Below are positions 15,996-24,679 of a stretch of DNA of 64,000 bases, in pieces. Every line of letters begins with the position of its first letter. The first letter of the stretch is position 1. The stretch is from the NCBI RefSeq assembly GCF_049389645.1, contig NZ_CP186540.1, forward strand, positions 1,612,001 to 1,676,000. Reading direction: 5' to 3'. The notes beneath the pieces are model-generated. The model was not told the origin of the DNA. It made no database searches and saw only the letters and a list, made by a program, of their open reading frames with translations. Made by a program: the position numbers and the translations under genes. The stretch comes from Alkalibacterium sp049389645. GTDB lineage: Bacteria > Bacillota > Bacilli > Lactobacillales > Carnobacteriaceae_A.

Positions 15996-16976
15996 TTAGT
16001 CTATGGTAATTCCTATATCAGGATTTTTTTCCAGTACTTCTTTTAAGTGATTGCGAATGGTGTTCGCAGAATGAGTCATTTTTTCTTTCTCAGAATCGTT
16101 TAATGGAATTTCAACTATTTTTTTGATACCTGAACTAGTTATAATTGCTGGAGAACCTATATAGATATCATTCTGACCATATTCACCTTCCAAATATACG
16201 GAGAGTGGCAATACGGCGTGCTCATTATTTAAAATTGCGCGTGTAATACGTGCAAGTGAAGCACCAATACCATAAAAGGTGGCACCTTTACGCTTGATTA
16301 TTTCATAAGCGGCATCACGAACAGAGAAGAATATTTCCACAAGTGCCTGCTCATCTGTATCAGGGTTATTACTTAACCACTCATTGATTTCTAAGCCGGC
16401 AACGTTCGCATGCGACCAAACCGGAAACTCAGTATCTCCGTGCTCACCAATGATATAGCCGTGAACATTACGTACATCGACATCTAAAAGGTTAGCTATG
16501 GCATGACGGAAACGCGCGCTGTCAAGTGTTGTACCTGTTCCGATAACCTTGTGTGAAGGAAGACCAGACAGTTTATAGACAGCATAGGTCAAAATATCTA
16601 CCGGGTTTGTAGCGACTAAAAAGATGCCGTCAAAACCGCTTTTCATTACATTCTCAACCACTGATTTAGTGATACGCAGATTTTTTTCAGTCAAGTCCAG
16701 GCGAGTTTCACCTGGTTTTTGGGCAGCGCCTGCTGTGTAAACAACCAAATCGGCATCATGACAATCTTCATAGTCAGCAACATAGATTTTTTTGGGTGCT
16801 GTAAAAGCTAAAGCGCTGTTTAAGTCCATGACATCTCCTTCAGCTTTTTCTTTGTTGATGTCAATAATGCCTAGCTCCTGCCCGATATTCTGATTGATCA
16901 ACGCGAAAGCATAACTCGAACCAACTGCACCATCACCAATTAATATGATTTTTTGCTGTTTACTGTTCAATTCCAT
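15996..16976 (-). CDS. ldh: L-lactate dehydrogenase
   Basis: NADH-dependent reduction of pyruvate to L-lactate, the main redox sink of a lactic fermentation. It has 326 residues, with the Rossmann loop IGDGAVGSSYAF near the N-terminus, TAGAAQKPGETRLDL (mobile loop with substrate Arg), ATNPVDILTYA, GTGTTLDSARFR and catalytic His in IGEHGDTEFPVWS. The ATG at 16976 is chosen because AAAGGA lies 9 bases upstream; earlier in-frame ATGs overlap that site. It is monocistronic on the minus strand, divergent from the S9 peptidase gene. Confidence 0.96.
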   Translation of the reverse strand: MELNSKQQKIILIGDGAVGSSYAFALINQNIGQELGIIDINKEKAEGDVMDLNSALAFTAPKKIYVADYEDCHDADLVVYTAGAAQKPGETRLDLTEKNLRITKSVVENVMKSGFDGIFLVATNPVDILTYAVYKLSGLPSHKVIGTGTTLDSARFRHAIANLLDVDVRNVHGYIIGEHGDTEFPVWSHANVAGLEINEWLSNNPDTDEQALVEIFFSVRDAAYEIIKRKGATFYGIGASLARITRAILNNEHAVLPLSVYLEGEYGQNDIYIGSPAIITSSGIKKIVEIPLNDSEKEKMTHSANTIRNHLKEVLEKNPDIGITID

Positions 16977-17156
16977 GTTTACCATTCCTTTCAACTAAAT
17001 CTCATATAAGTATAACATAAAAATACTCGTTTTCTTTTCAGAAACTCCTTAGAATAGACACTTACTAAGGGATTGTTTATTGACGAGAACCACTATAAAT
17101 GAGAAAATGGTGATAGTTTTTTAACGCAATATTAATCAATAATAGGGGATGTTAAT

Positions 17157-19127
17157 TTGAAACCGATAACAAGTGAAAGTTTATTTGATTTGAAAAATTT
17201 ATCGCAACCTTTAGCTAGTGGCGACCGTTTATTTTATTTGGAAACACGAACGGATAAAGAAAAAAATAAATATTTGACTTCAGCTTGGAGTATACATAAA
17301 AAGACGCGCGAACGAGTTGAATGGATCAGTGAAGAGCTGAATCCTTCTCAGCTTGACATAAGTCCAAATAAAAAATGGTTAAGCTTTTTATCAGCTTCAA
17401 AGGATAAAAAAACGCAACTATACATTATGCCTTTGAGTGGTGGTGGGGCCACAGCTTTAACTGAAGAAAAAGAGGGTGTCAGTAATTATGAATGGACGAG
17501 TAATGGCGCTTCATTATACTATCAAACCTCTGTGAAACCTGAAGCAGAAAAAGAGAATGATAATACAGAAAAAAACAGTGAAGATACTAAAAAAATCAAA
17601 TCTAAAAAAATCACCAAGCTGCAATATAAAATGGATGGACAGGGTATTACAGATGTTGAAAAAATGTATCAGATAAAAAAAATAGATAGATCGACAAAAA
17701 AAGCATCAGTCATACTGGAAAAAGACCGTCCATTTAGTCTTCAGTATGTATCAAAAGATGAAAGTTTTCTGCTTTATGTAGACAAACTGAATCCTGATGA
17801 TGAATGGGTATACGGTGCCAGTGTATTTGAATACGATATAGCAACAAAAGATGCACAATTGGTTACGAAAGATATTCCAAAAGGTAGCTTTTCTTTCGAA
17901 GCAGTAAATGAGACGGAAGAATTTTTCTTGTTTACAGGCAATGATTTTTCTCATGCGTTTGTGACACTTAACGAAGTGTACGGATGGAACCGCAGCGAAG
18001 GGACATTCAAGTCACTCTCAAAAGAGGATAAACAGGTTGGGGACGTCATCATCGGTGACTTCCAGCAAAACACTAATGGTTTTCCGATTATTTGGTTAAC
18101 AAAGGACTCATATATTTACCCGGTGACTGAAGAAGGCAAGCTTCAACTCTACAAAGGAGACCTTGAAGGTAACAGCGAATTGCTTTTAGACGAACGTATT
18201 CATATAACTGATGGAGCATTGATTGAAGATGAAGAATGCGTGATCACTTATTCAGATTTAAATACGCCCAGTGTCCTGGCTACTTTAGATTTAAATAATG
18301 GAGAACGGGATGTTCTGTATGATCCGAACGAGGCGTTCTCAAGTGACCACGAATATGCTGACATTGAACATTTCTGGTACAAAGGGGCAGATGAGTGGGA
18401 TATTGAAGGCTGGTACGTGGCACCAACGAAAAACAAGAAAAATCATCCAGCTATTTTATATATTCACGGTGGGCCGCAAGTCTGTTACGGGGAAACCTTC
18501 TTCCATGAGATGCAGCAGCTGGCAAGTGAAGGATATGGCGTCATCCTGTTGAATCCTCGTGGAGGAAATGGTTACGGTCAAGCATTCGTTGCTTCGATTA
18601 TAGGCGGTTATGGTAACAAGGATTACGAAGACCTGATTTTAGGAACAGATCACGTCCTCCTGAAGCATCCGGAAATCGATAAAGACCGTGTGTTTGTTGC
18701 TGGCGGAAGTTACGGCGGGTTCATGACGAACTGGATCGTCGGACATACCGACCGCTTTAAAGCCGGAGTGACCCAGCGCTCTATCTCCAATTGGATCAGT
18801 TTCTATGGAACGAGTGACGTCGGAGCTTTCTTTGTCGAATTCCAGCTTGGCAAAGACATCCGGGAGGCTCAGGATTTATGGTCGATGTCTCCGTTAGCCT
18901 ACGCACATAACGCCAAGACACCACTTCTGGTGATACATGGTGAAGAAGATATGCGTTGTCCGCAAGAGCAGGGTGAACAAATGTACATTGCGATGAAAAA
19001 ACAAGGAGTCGATACCAGGATGGTTCTCTATCCGAAATCGAGCCACGGATTATCTCGGGCAGGACTTCCTCACTTGCGACTAGATCGAATGAAGGAAATA
19101 ACGGCCTGGTTTAGAAAATACGAATAA
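17157..19127 (+). CDS. S9 family prolyl oligopeptidase / acylaminoacyl-peptidase-like hydrolase
   Basis: Cytosolic serine peptidase of 656 residues. A beta-propeller-like N-terminal part (1-400) gates a C-terminal alpha/beta hydrolase. The catalytic Ser is in GGSYGGF, the Asp in HGEEDMRCP and the His in SSHGLSRAG. The oxyanion region is YIHGGPQVCYG. It is similar in layout to Bacillus YuxL. A highly charged Lys/Glu/Asn stretch at about 125-150 (EKENDNTEKNSEDTKK) looks like a loop expansion. The start is TTG at 17157 with GGGGAT upstream. The probable role is breakdown of short peptides; the substrate is unknown. No signal peptide. Confidence 0.88.
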   Translation: MKPITSESLFDLKNLSQPLASGDRLFYLETRTDKEKNKYLTSAWSIHKKTRERVEWISEELNPSQLDISPNKKWLSFLSASKDKKTQLYIMPLSGGGATALTEEKEGVSNYEWTSNGASLYYQTSVKPEAEKENDNTEKNSEDTKKIKSKKITKLQYKMDGQGITDVEKMYQIKKIDRSTKKASVILEKDRPFSLQYVSKDESFLLYVDKLNPDDEWVYGASVFEYDIATKDAQLVTKDIPKGSFSFEAVNETEEFFLFTGNDFSHAFVTLNEVYGWNRSEGTFKSLSKEDKQVGDVIIGDFQQNTNGFPIIWLTKDSYIYPVTEEGKLQLYKGDLEGNSELLLDERIHITDGALIEDEECVITYSDLNTPSVLATLDLNNGERDVLYDPNEAFSSDHEYADIEHFWYKGADEWDIEGWYVAPTKNKKNHPAILYIHGGPQVCYGETFFHEMQQLASEGYGVILLNPRGGNGYGQAFVASIIGGYGNKDYEDLILGTDHVLLKHPEIDKDRVFVAGGSYGGFMTNWIVGHTDRFKAGVTQRSISNWISFYGTSDVGAFFVEFQLGKDIREAQDLWSMSPLAYAHNAKTPLLVIHGEEDMRCPQEQGEQMYIAMKKQGVDTRMVLYPKSSHGLSRAGLPHLRLDRMKEITAWFRKYE

Positions 19128-19160
19128 AACAAAGGCAATATAAGGTGTTATCAAAAAAAT

Positions 19161-19196
19161 AAAAGAAGGCTTTCGTTGAGAAAGCCTTCTTTTATT
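19161..19196 (+). terminator. Terminator of the S9 peptidase gene
   Basis: AAAAGAAGGCTTTC pairs with GAAAGCCTTCTTTT over a 5-base loop. Confidence 0.92.
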
Positions 19197-19358
19197 TTTG
19201 AAATTATATGATAAACAAATGAGGTTAAACTAAAACTCTACTAAGTACCAGCCGGTGACCTTTGATTTGACAGGGTATTTTGTTATACTCACTAACGATA
19301 AACAAAAAACACAATAATTGAAATTACAGTAAACACAAAAAAATATAGGAGTGGAACC

Positions 19359-20939
19359 TTGAAACAAAACTTAGAAAGTTTGAGCCCGTTTGAATTGAAT
19401 TTATACCTTGAAAGCAGAATGGTCCATCAAGAAACGAACAAAGAGTGGTTAAACGCCGGGAGAGGAAATCCAAATTGGACAGCACCTATTCCAAGAGCAG
19501 CGTATTTTCTTTTAGGCGAATTTGCTACAACAGAAACCATGCGTAAAGAAAAAGAATCAATTGGTACGATGATTAAAGCAAAAGCAGGCCAAACTGAACG
19601 CTTTGAAGAGTTTATTAACGAGAAAGATTCACCTGGGGCGCAACTTTTACAAGATATTTGGTACAATGGGTCACACTTATTAGGCATGTCGAAAGAAACA
19701 TGGTTAAAGCAAATGCTGGATTACAGTATCGGGGATAACTATCCTTATCCTGAGCGTGTGCTCACAGCCTGCGAACAGCCGATCAAACAATATTTACACC
19801 ATGAACTTTTTGATTCGAATACCGTTCCGTTTGATATTTTTGCCGTTGAAGGTGGGACGGCCGGGATCGTTTACACCTTCAAATCACTTGTCTACAATCA
19901 TTTGCTGGAACAACGTGACAAGATAGCGTTGATGGTTCCAACCTTTGCGCCCTATATGGAAATACCGGAATTACCTGAATATGGATTTGACGTTGAATAT
20001 ATCCGTGCTGAATTAATGGAGATAGACGGTCAGAGAAGTTACCAGTTTCCAGTATCCGAACTGGATCGTCTGAGAAATCAAGAAATCAAAGCCGTCTTTG
20101 TTGTCAACCCGAGCAATCCGACAGCCAATGCGATTTATGGAGACTCGATCGAGCAACTGAAAGATATCGTGAAAAATGACAATCCTGATTTAATGATTTT
20201 GTCAGATGATGTTTATGGGACTTTTTTAAAGGAATTCACATCGTTGTTCACAGCGATCCCTTATAACACAGCCTGTATTTATTCTTACTCTAAATACTTC
20301 GGCGCAACTGGATGGCGTATAGGAACCATCGCGTTGGCTAAAGAAAACATCTTTGACAAACGACTTCGGGAATTGCCTGAAGCAAAGAAGGAAGCACTGG
20401 ATGAGCGATACGGGACATTGACATCTAGCCCGCGCGATATTCCATTTATAGACCGGTTAGTGGCTGACAGTCGTTCGGTAGCTTTAAATCACGCAGCAGG
20501 CTTGTCGGCACCACAACAAGTCATGATGACTTTATTTAGTTTATATGCACTCCTGGACACGGAAGATGAATATAAAAAAGAAGTTATGGAAATATGTCAG
20601 ACTAGAGGTAAGCTTCTTTATGATTCACTAGAGATGTCCATACCTTATAAAAGTCTGAACACAGCGTATTACTGTGAAATCGACTTTGACTGGTGGATGG
20701 AAAAACGTTACAGCTTAGCGTTTAAATCATTTGTGGAAGAAACCTGGACGATGACTGATATCGTGACAAAATTAGCAGAAGAAGAACGGCTGATGCTGCT
20801 TAAAGCAGAAGCATTTGGATCTAGCAAATGGACAGTGCGCGTTTCGCTAGCGAATCTGGAAACAAAAGCTTATAAAGAAATTGGGGAACGCGTGTCGTCC
20901 ATGATGGACCGCGTATACACCGATTGGAAAAATAATTAA
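19359..20939 (+). CDS. Aspartate 4-decarboxylase (bifunctional aspartate aminotransferase type)
   Basis: PLP enzyme of 526 residues, matching the Asd/AspD family that converts L-aspartate to L-alanine and CO2. Family marks include the long N-terminal extension (LNAGRGNPNW), VEGGTAGIVYTF, PTFAPYMEIPELPEY, VVNPSNPTAN and the PLP Lys in YSYSKYFGATGWRIG. Members form large oligomers and often sit beside the aspartate/alanine antiporter AspT, with which they make a proton-motive cycle; no aspT is adjacent here. The start is TTG at 19359 with TAGGAGTGG upstream. It is monocistronic. Besides pH or energy homeostasis, a biosynthetic alanine role is possible. The symbol asd is avoided because of the dehydrogenase of that name. 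Confidence 0.88.
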   Translation: MKQNLESLSPFELNLYLESRMVHQETNKEWLNAGRGNPNWTAPIPRAAYFLLGEFATTETMRKEKESIGTMIKAKAGQTERFEEFINEKDSPGAQLLQDIWYNGSHLLGMSKETWLKQMLDYSIGDNYPYPERVLTACEQPIKQYLHHELFDSNTVPFDIFAVEGGTAGIVYTFKSLVYNHLLEQRDKIALMVPTFAPYMEIPELPEYGFDVEYIRAELMEIDGQRSYQFPVSELDRLRNQEIKAVFVVNPSNPTANAIYGDSIEQLKDIVKNDNPDLMILSDDVYGTFLKEFTSLFTAIPYNTACIYSYSKYFGATGWRIGTIALAKENIFDKRLRELPEAKKEALDERYGTLTSSPRDIPFIDRLVADSRSVALNHAAGLSAPQQVMMTLFSLYALLDTEDEYKKEVMEICQTRGKLLYDSLEMSIPYKSLNTAYYCEIDFDWWMEKRYSLAFKSFVEETWTMTDIVTKLAEEERLMLLKAEAFGSSKWTVRVSLANLETKAYKEIGERVSSMMDRVYTDWKNN

Positions 20940-20943
20940 CATG

Positions 20944-20989
20944 AACATAAGAAAAGGCACACTCGATGGGGAGTGTGCCTTTTCTTATG
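20944..20989 (+). terminator. Terminator of the aspartate decarboxylase gene
   Basis: CATAAGAAAAGGCACACTC pairs with GAGTGTGCCTTTTCTTATG over a short loop. Confidence 0.92.
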
Positions 20990-21035
20990 CTCAACTTTTT
21001 AAAAACAAGCAGTTATGATGGTTCATTATATAAGC

Positions 21036-21075
21036 GTCTCGAGTCAACTTGACTACGTAAAGGTTGACTCGAGAC
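21036..21075. repeat. Perfect 13-bp inverted repeat downstream of glmS
   Basis: GTCTCGAGTCAAC (21036-21048) and GTTGACTCGAGAC (21063-21075) flank a 14-base spacer. It lies just beyond the glmS terminator and is not followed by a T run on the plus strand. It could be a second stop for glmS readthrough or a protein-binding site. Confidence 0.6.
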
Positions 21076-21112
21076 AAAAAAGGCTGCGTACTCATGAGTA
21101 CGCAGCCTTTAA
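21076..21112 (-). terminator. Terminator of glmS
   Basis: Read on the minus strand, AAAGGCTGCGTACTC pairs with GAGTACGCAGCCTTT and is followed by TTTTT. Confidence 0.9.
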
Positions 21113-21120
21113 ACATTAAT

Positions 21121-22929
21121 TTATTCAACAGTTACCGATTTTGCTAAGTTGCGGGGTTTATCCACGTCGTTACCACGATGTAAACTGCTATAGTAAGAAA
21201 GCAATTGTGTCGGTATAACACTCACTAATGCTGATAGGAGTGGATTTACTTGCGGAATAACGATTTGATCGTCTGCACGGTTCAGACCATCCATGGAAAT
21301 AACCAGGGTGTGAGCACCACGAGCTTTCGTTTCCTGCAAGTTACCTCGTGTATGTCCAGCAACGGCTTTTTCTGTGACGATTGCTAGTACAGGTGTACCT
21401 TCTTCAATCAAAGCAATGGTACCGTGTTTTAATTCTCCAGCAGCGAAGCCTTCAGTTTGAATGTAAGATATCTCTTTCAATTTGAGTGCTGCCTCTAAAG
21501 CGACATGATAATCCATCCCGCGTCCGATATAAAAGGCGTTACGTGAAATGCTCAAGAATTCAGAAGCAAGTTCTTCAATCGTTTCTTTATCATCAACGAT
21601 CGCCTGCATGGCATTAGCAACGATACCAATATCGTGTAACATAGTACCTTTTTGGATCATGCCTTTTTCAAGACCGACGATTTCACTTAGAATAGCCAGC
21701 ACAGCAATCTGTGCAGTGTAAGCTTTAGTCGAAGCAACCGCAATTTCGGGTCCGGCATTTAAAAGTAAAGTAAAGGTCGATTCACGAGATAATGTAGAAC
21801 CAGAGACATTTGTTACGGTTAAAGACGGATGGCCAAGCAAGTTTGTTTTAACAAGCACCTGACGACTGTCCGCTGTTTCACCACTTTGAGAAATAAATAT
21901 GAAGAATGGTTTTTCAGATAAGATTGGTGTATCATAACCAAACTCACTCGACACATGAACTTCAGTAGGTATATGTGTCATGGCTTCAATTAGTTTCTTG
22001 CCTACTAAACCGGCATGATAGCTTGTTCCTGCAGCAATAATGTATACACGATCAGAGTTCAGCATCTTATCTACAATAGCCTGATCGATAGATAAATGAC
22101 CTTCTTCGTCCTGATATCTTTGTAAAATGCGACGCATAACAGCAGGTTGTTCATCGATTTCTTTCAACATGTAATATGGATATGTTCCTTTTTCCAAATC
22201 GTCAGAGTCGATTTCAGCTGTATAAGAATCACGCTCGATAATATCTCCAGCAAAATCTTCGATGATCAAGGCTTCACGGGTTACAGTAGCAATTTCTTTA
22301 TCCATTAACTCGACAAATTGATCGGTTTCTTTGATCATCGCCATGGCATCACTACAAATCACATTGAAACCTTCGCCTTTGCCTAATAAAAGAGGACTTT
22401 TATTTTTAGCGGCATATATGACGTCAGGATTTTCGCTGTCCATCAAAGCAATCGCGTAAGAGCCTTCTAATGTAACGATCGCTTTTTTAAATGCATCAAG
22501 GGGCTTAAGATCTTCGGTTTCTACAAACCAGGAAATGAGTTGAACAATAATTTCCGTATCTGTATCACTTTTTAATTCAACGCCATCTAAGTAAGCATCC
22601 TTAACTTCTTGATAGTTGGAGATCACGCCATTGTGCACGATTGCGAAGCGTTCGCTTGTAGATTGATGAGGATGCGCGTTACGTACACTTGGGACACCAT
22701 GAGTAGCCCAGCGTGTATGACCGATACCGGCAGTTGCTTCAACAGTAGCATCTACCTTTGCTCGTAAAGCGGCGATTCTGCCTTTTTCCTTAAACAAATG
22801 ACCATCATGAGCCTTGTTTAATAGATAAATACCTGCCGAGTCATAACCGCGGTATTCTAATTTGTCTAATCCGTGTAATAAAATATCTTTAGCATCTTTT
22901 TTTCCGATATATCCTACAATTCCACACAT
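21121..22929 (-). CDS. glmS: Glutamine-fructose-6-phosphate aminotransferase
   Basis: Makes glucosamine-6-phosphate from fructose-6-phosphate and glutamine, the first step to UDP-GlcNAc completed by GlmU. It has 602 residues. The N-terminal nucleophile is Cys2 of MCGIVGYIG; the glutaminase motifs GIGHTRWATHG and HNGVISNY follow. Two SIS domains carry GTSYHAG, SQSGETADSR, ASTKAYTAQ and the C-terminal KSVTVE. The ATG at 22929 has GGTGG 8 bases upstream and exposes Cys2, as the mechanism requires. It is monocistronic with a 5' leader of about 90 bases. No glmS ribozyme is visible in that leader. Confidence 0.97.
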   Translation of the reverse strand: MCGIVGYIGKKDAKDILLHGLDKLEYRGYDSAGIYLLNKAHDGHLFKEKGRIAALRAKVDATVEATAGIGHTRWATHGVPSVRNAHPHQSTSERFAIVHNGVISNYQEVKDAYLDGVELKSDTDTEIIVQLISWFVETEDLKPLDAFKKAIVTLEGSYAIALMDSENPDVIYAAKNKSPLLLGKGEGFNVICSDAMAMIKETDQFVELMDKEIATVTREALIIEDFAGDIIERDSYTAEIDSDDLEKGTYPYYMLKEIDEQPAVMRRILQRYQDEEGHLSIDQAIVDKMLNSDRVYIIAAGTSYHAGLVGKKLIEAMTHIPTEVHVSSEFGYDTPILSEKPFFIFISQSGETADSRQVLVKTNLLGHPSLTVTNVSGSTLSRESTFTLLLNAGPEIAVASTKAYTAQIAVLAILSEIVGLEKGMIQKGTMLHDIGIVANAMQAIVDDKETIEELASEFLSISRNAFYIGRGMDYHVALEAALKLKEISYIQTEGFAAGELKHGTIALIEEGTPVLAIVTEKAVAGHTRGNLQETKARGAHTLVISMDGLNRADDQIVIPQVNPLLSALVSVIPTQLLSYYSSLHRGNDVDKPRNLAKSVTVE

Positions 22930-22976
22930 TGATTTTTCCACCTTCCAGAGAGCTTTTTAAGTTTAAAAATTGGTAT

Positions 22977-23008
22977 ATACCCCATGTCATAACTAAATGA
23001 CGGGTATT
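22977..23008 (-). other. Hairpin in the glmS 5' leader
   Basis: On the minus strand ATACCC-GTCAT pairs with ATGAC-AT-GGGGTAT around a 6-base loop, between promoter and start codon. The function is unknown; it is too small for the glmS ribozyme. Confidence 0.45.
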
Positions 23009-23024
23009 GTTGACAAGCATCACT

Positions 23025-23084
23025 ATAATAAGGGTATTTGTTCATAAAGTCAATACATTTAATCGTTCTCGATTGAATGTATTG
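23025..23084 (-). promoter_or_regulatory. glmS promoter with overlapping 15-bp inverted repeat
   Basis: Minus strand: TTGACT (23048-23053), 17-base spacer, TATTAT (23025-23030). An inverted repeat at 23051-23084 (CAATACATTTAATCG against CGATTGAATGTATTG, loop TTCT) covers the -35 edge, a position suited to an operator. The rest of the 22930-23353 gap, to 23247, shows nothing else that I can assign. Confidence 0.7.
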
Positions 23085-23247
23085 GTATAGGTGATAACTT
23101 GTCTGAAAACGCTGAATTTCTTACTCGAAAAAAATAGCATAGAGTATTTATAATATAAGCCAAGGCGACGATAGTCAAGCTAGAGGGTCGGTTTAACGCG
23201 GGAAAAATAAATAACGTTTGCTATATTATTTAACCACATATAATTAA

Positions 23248-23276
23248 TTGTGCTGATTTTATTATTATGGTATGAT
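23248..23276 (+). promoter_or_regulatory. Promoter of the acidic lipoprotein gene
   Basis: TTGTGC (23248-23253), a 17-base spacer ending in TGG, and TATGAT (23271-23276). Confidence 0.6.
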
Positions 23277-23353
23277 AGTTTCTAATAAAAGGATGTTTAA
23301 TTAATGGCATAATTTTAATGAAACAAACACAAGAACATAGGAGGAATGGAAAA

Positions 23354-23935
23354 ATGAATTACAAGAAATTAGTAAGTTTATTAGCTGTCTCAACGCTCGC
23401 CTTAGCAGCCTGCGATACGGACGAAGAGCCGGTATCTGATCCAGAAATGGAAGAGGGTACCGAAGGCACTGACGAAGCTGAAGAAACTGAAGTTGAAGAA
23501 ACAGAAGAAACAACAGATGAAGAAACAGAAGAGTCAGATGAAGAAAATGGTGAAAGCGCGCATGACATCATTGATGACATAGAGGGTGATTTAGGTTACA
23601 CATCACCTGTTGAATTAACCGTATCCGGTGGTACATGGTCTCAAGACGGCTATGTCTTTACTCCTGAAGGTGGCGAAGCAATAATTAATGGTTCAGCTGC
23701 ATCTGCTGAAGAAGAAACTGAAATTTTCGCGTTTATCTTGCAAGATGGAGCAGTCATTGATAAACCTGCAGTTGAAGAAGGAGCCTTCACCTATACAGTC
23801 AGTGCTACTGATGCTGATCAAGAGTTTCAAGTCGGTGTTTCTGATGAAGATTTATGGGAAGTCGGCGACGAAGCTGATGTTGAAGAATTAGTAAGACACG
23901 AGAACGTTATCGTTTCAGCATCTCAAGGAGAATAA
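23354..23935 (+). CDS. Acidic lipoprotein of unknown function
   Basis: Lipoprotein of 193 residues with lipobox LAAC after a short signal peptide. It has a Glu/Thr/Asp low-complexity linker (residues about 25-75) and a C-terminal domain of about 110 residues with beta-strand character (PVELTVSGGTWSQDGYVFTPEGG; FTYTVSATDADQEFQVGV). The linker probably spans the cell wall. The pattern of the globular part is reminiscent of Ig-like or bacterial lipoprotein add-on domains, but I cannot name a family. The ATG at 23354 has GGAGGAATGG upstream; the ATG at 23318 lacks a site. It is monocistronic. Confidence 0.75.
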   Translation: MNYKKLVSLLAVSTLALAACDTDEEPVSDPEMEEGTEGTDEAEETEVEETEETTDEETEESDEENGESAHDIIDDIEGDLGYTSPVELTVSGGTWSQDGYVFTPEGGEAIINGSAASAEEETEIFAFILQDGAVIDKPAVEEGAFTYTVSATDADQEFQVGVSDEDLWEVGDEADVEELVRHENVIVSASQGE

Positions 23936-23947
23936 TTTAATAAATTC

Positions 23948-23990
23948 AAGCCAAAGGATGCTCTTATAGATTTCTTTGGCTTTTTTTGTT
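23948..23990 (+). terminator. Terminator of the lipoprotein gene
   Basis: AAGCCAAAG pairs with CTTTGGCTTTTTTT. Confidence 0.85.
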
Positions 23991-24092
23991 ATTCTTCATT
24001 GTTTCTTAAAACTTATCCTGTATACTAACTTATGTAAAAGATATAAACTATCAAAGATAGAGAAAAGATAGAGAAAAAAAGGAATGAATGGT

Positions 24093-24494
24093 ATGCAATG
24101 GATCAGTAAGATATTATTTTACATGAAGGGCCGTTATGGCTATGATGAATTTTCAAAAGCTTTGATCCTGTTTGGACTGGTGTTAGGGATTTTCAGTAAC
24201 TTTTCGGAAGGAATCATCCTGACCGCTGTTGGAATGGCTGCTATCGCTTATGGTGGATTGCGCATAGTTTCGACAGAAAAAGGTAATCGACGCAAAGAGT
24301 TGCAGCAGTATATCAGAGTGAAACAGTCTCTCTTTTCAAGTTATAGAAAAACAAGAAATCGATGGATACAAAGGAAAGCATTTAAAATCACAAAATGTCC
24401 AAACTGTAAACGAAAAATCAGAGTTCCTCGTGGTAGGAAAAAAATACGAATCACATGCCCGTCGTGTCAGCATAAATTCATTAAAAAAACCTGA
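24093..24494 (+). CDS. Small membrane protein with C-terminal zinc ribbon
   Basis: Protein of 133 residues. Two hydrophobic segments (about 24-40 and 45-60) are followed by a very basic region and a four-Cys zinc ribbon, CPNCKRKIRVPRG...CPSCQHKF. No named function is known to me; similar proteins occur beside pth in lactic acid bacteria. The start is ATG at 24093 with AAAGGA 9 bases upstream; the ATG at 24084 abuts the site. The basic zinc ribbon on the cytoplasmic side suggests nucleic acid or ribosome contact, which is inference. Confidence 0.75.
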   Translation: MQWISKILFYMKGRYGYDEFSKALILFGLVLGIFSNFSEGIILTAVGMAAIAYGGLRIVSTEKGNRRKELQQYIRVKQSLFSSYRKTRNRWIQRKAFKITKCPNCKRKIRVPRGRKKIRITCPSCQHKFIKKT

Positions 24495-24551
24495 ACCTGA
24501 ACAGGTGGGTTAGAAATAAAAGATATGCTATAATAATAGAATAATATAAAA

Positions 24552-24582
24552 GACTGGACGTAGCCGTTCAGCTTTTTTGTAT
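24552..24582 (+). terminator. Terminator before pth
   Basis: CTGGACG pairs with CGTTCAG followed by CTTTTTTG. A TATAAT sits at about 24528. Confidence 0.6.
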
Positions 24583-24679
24583 GTTCAGGACTATTTTAAA
24601 TGATACAAAATAAATGGGATAATATGGAAAGATTTTCGAATCTTTCATTAAAGCCCAATGCAATTATGAGGAGACAGTT

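Noticed and set aside
22930..23100. glmS ribozyme in the glmS leader
   Set aside because: The leader is only about 90 bases from the -10 to the start codon and lacks the conserved ribozyme core.
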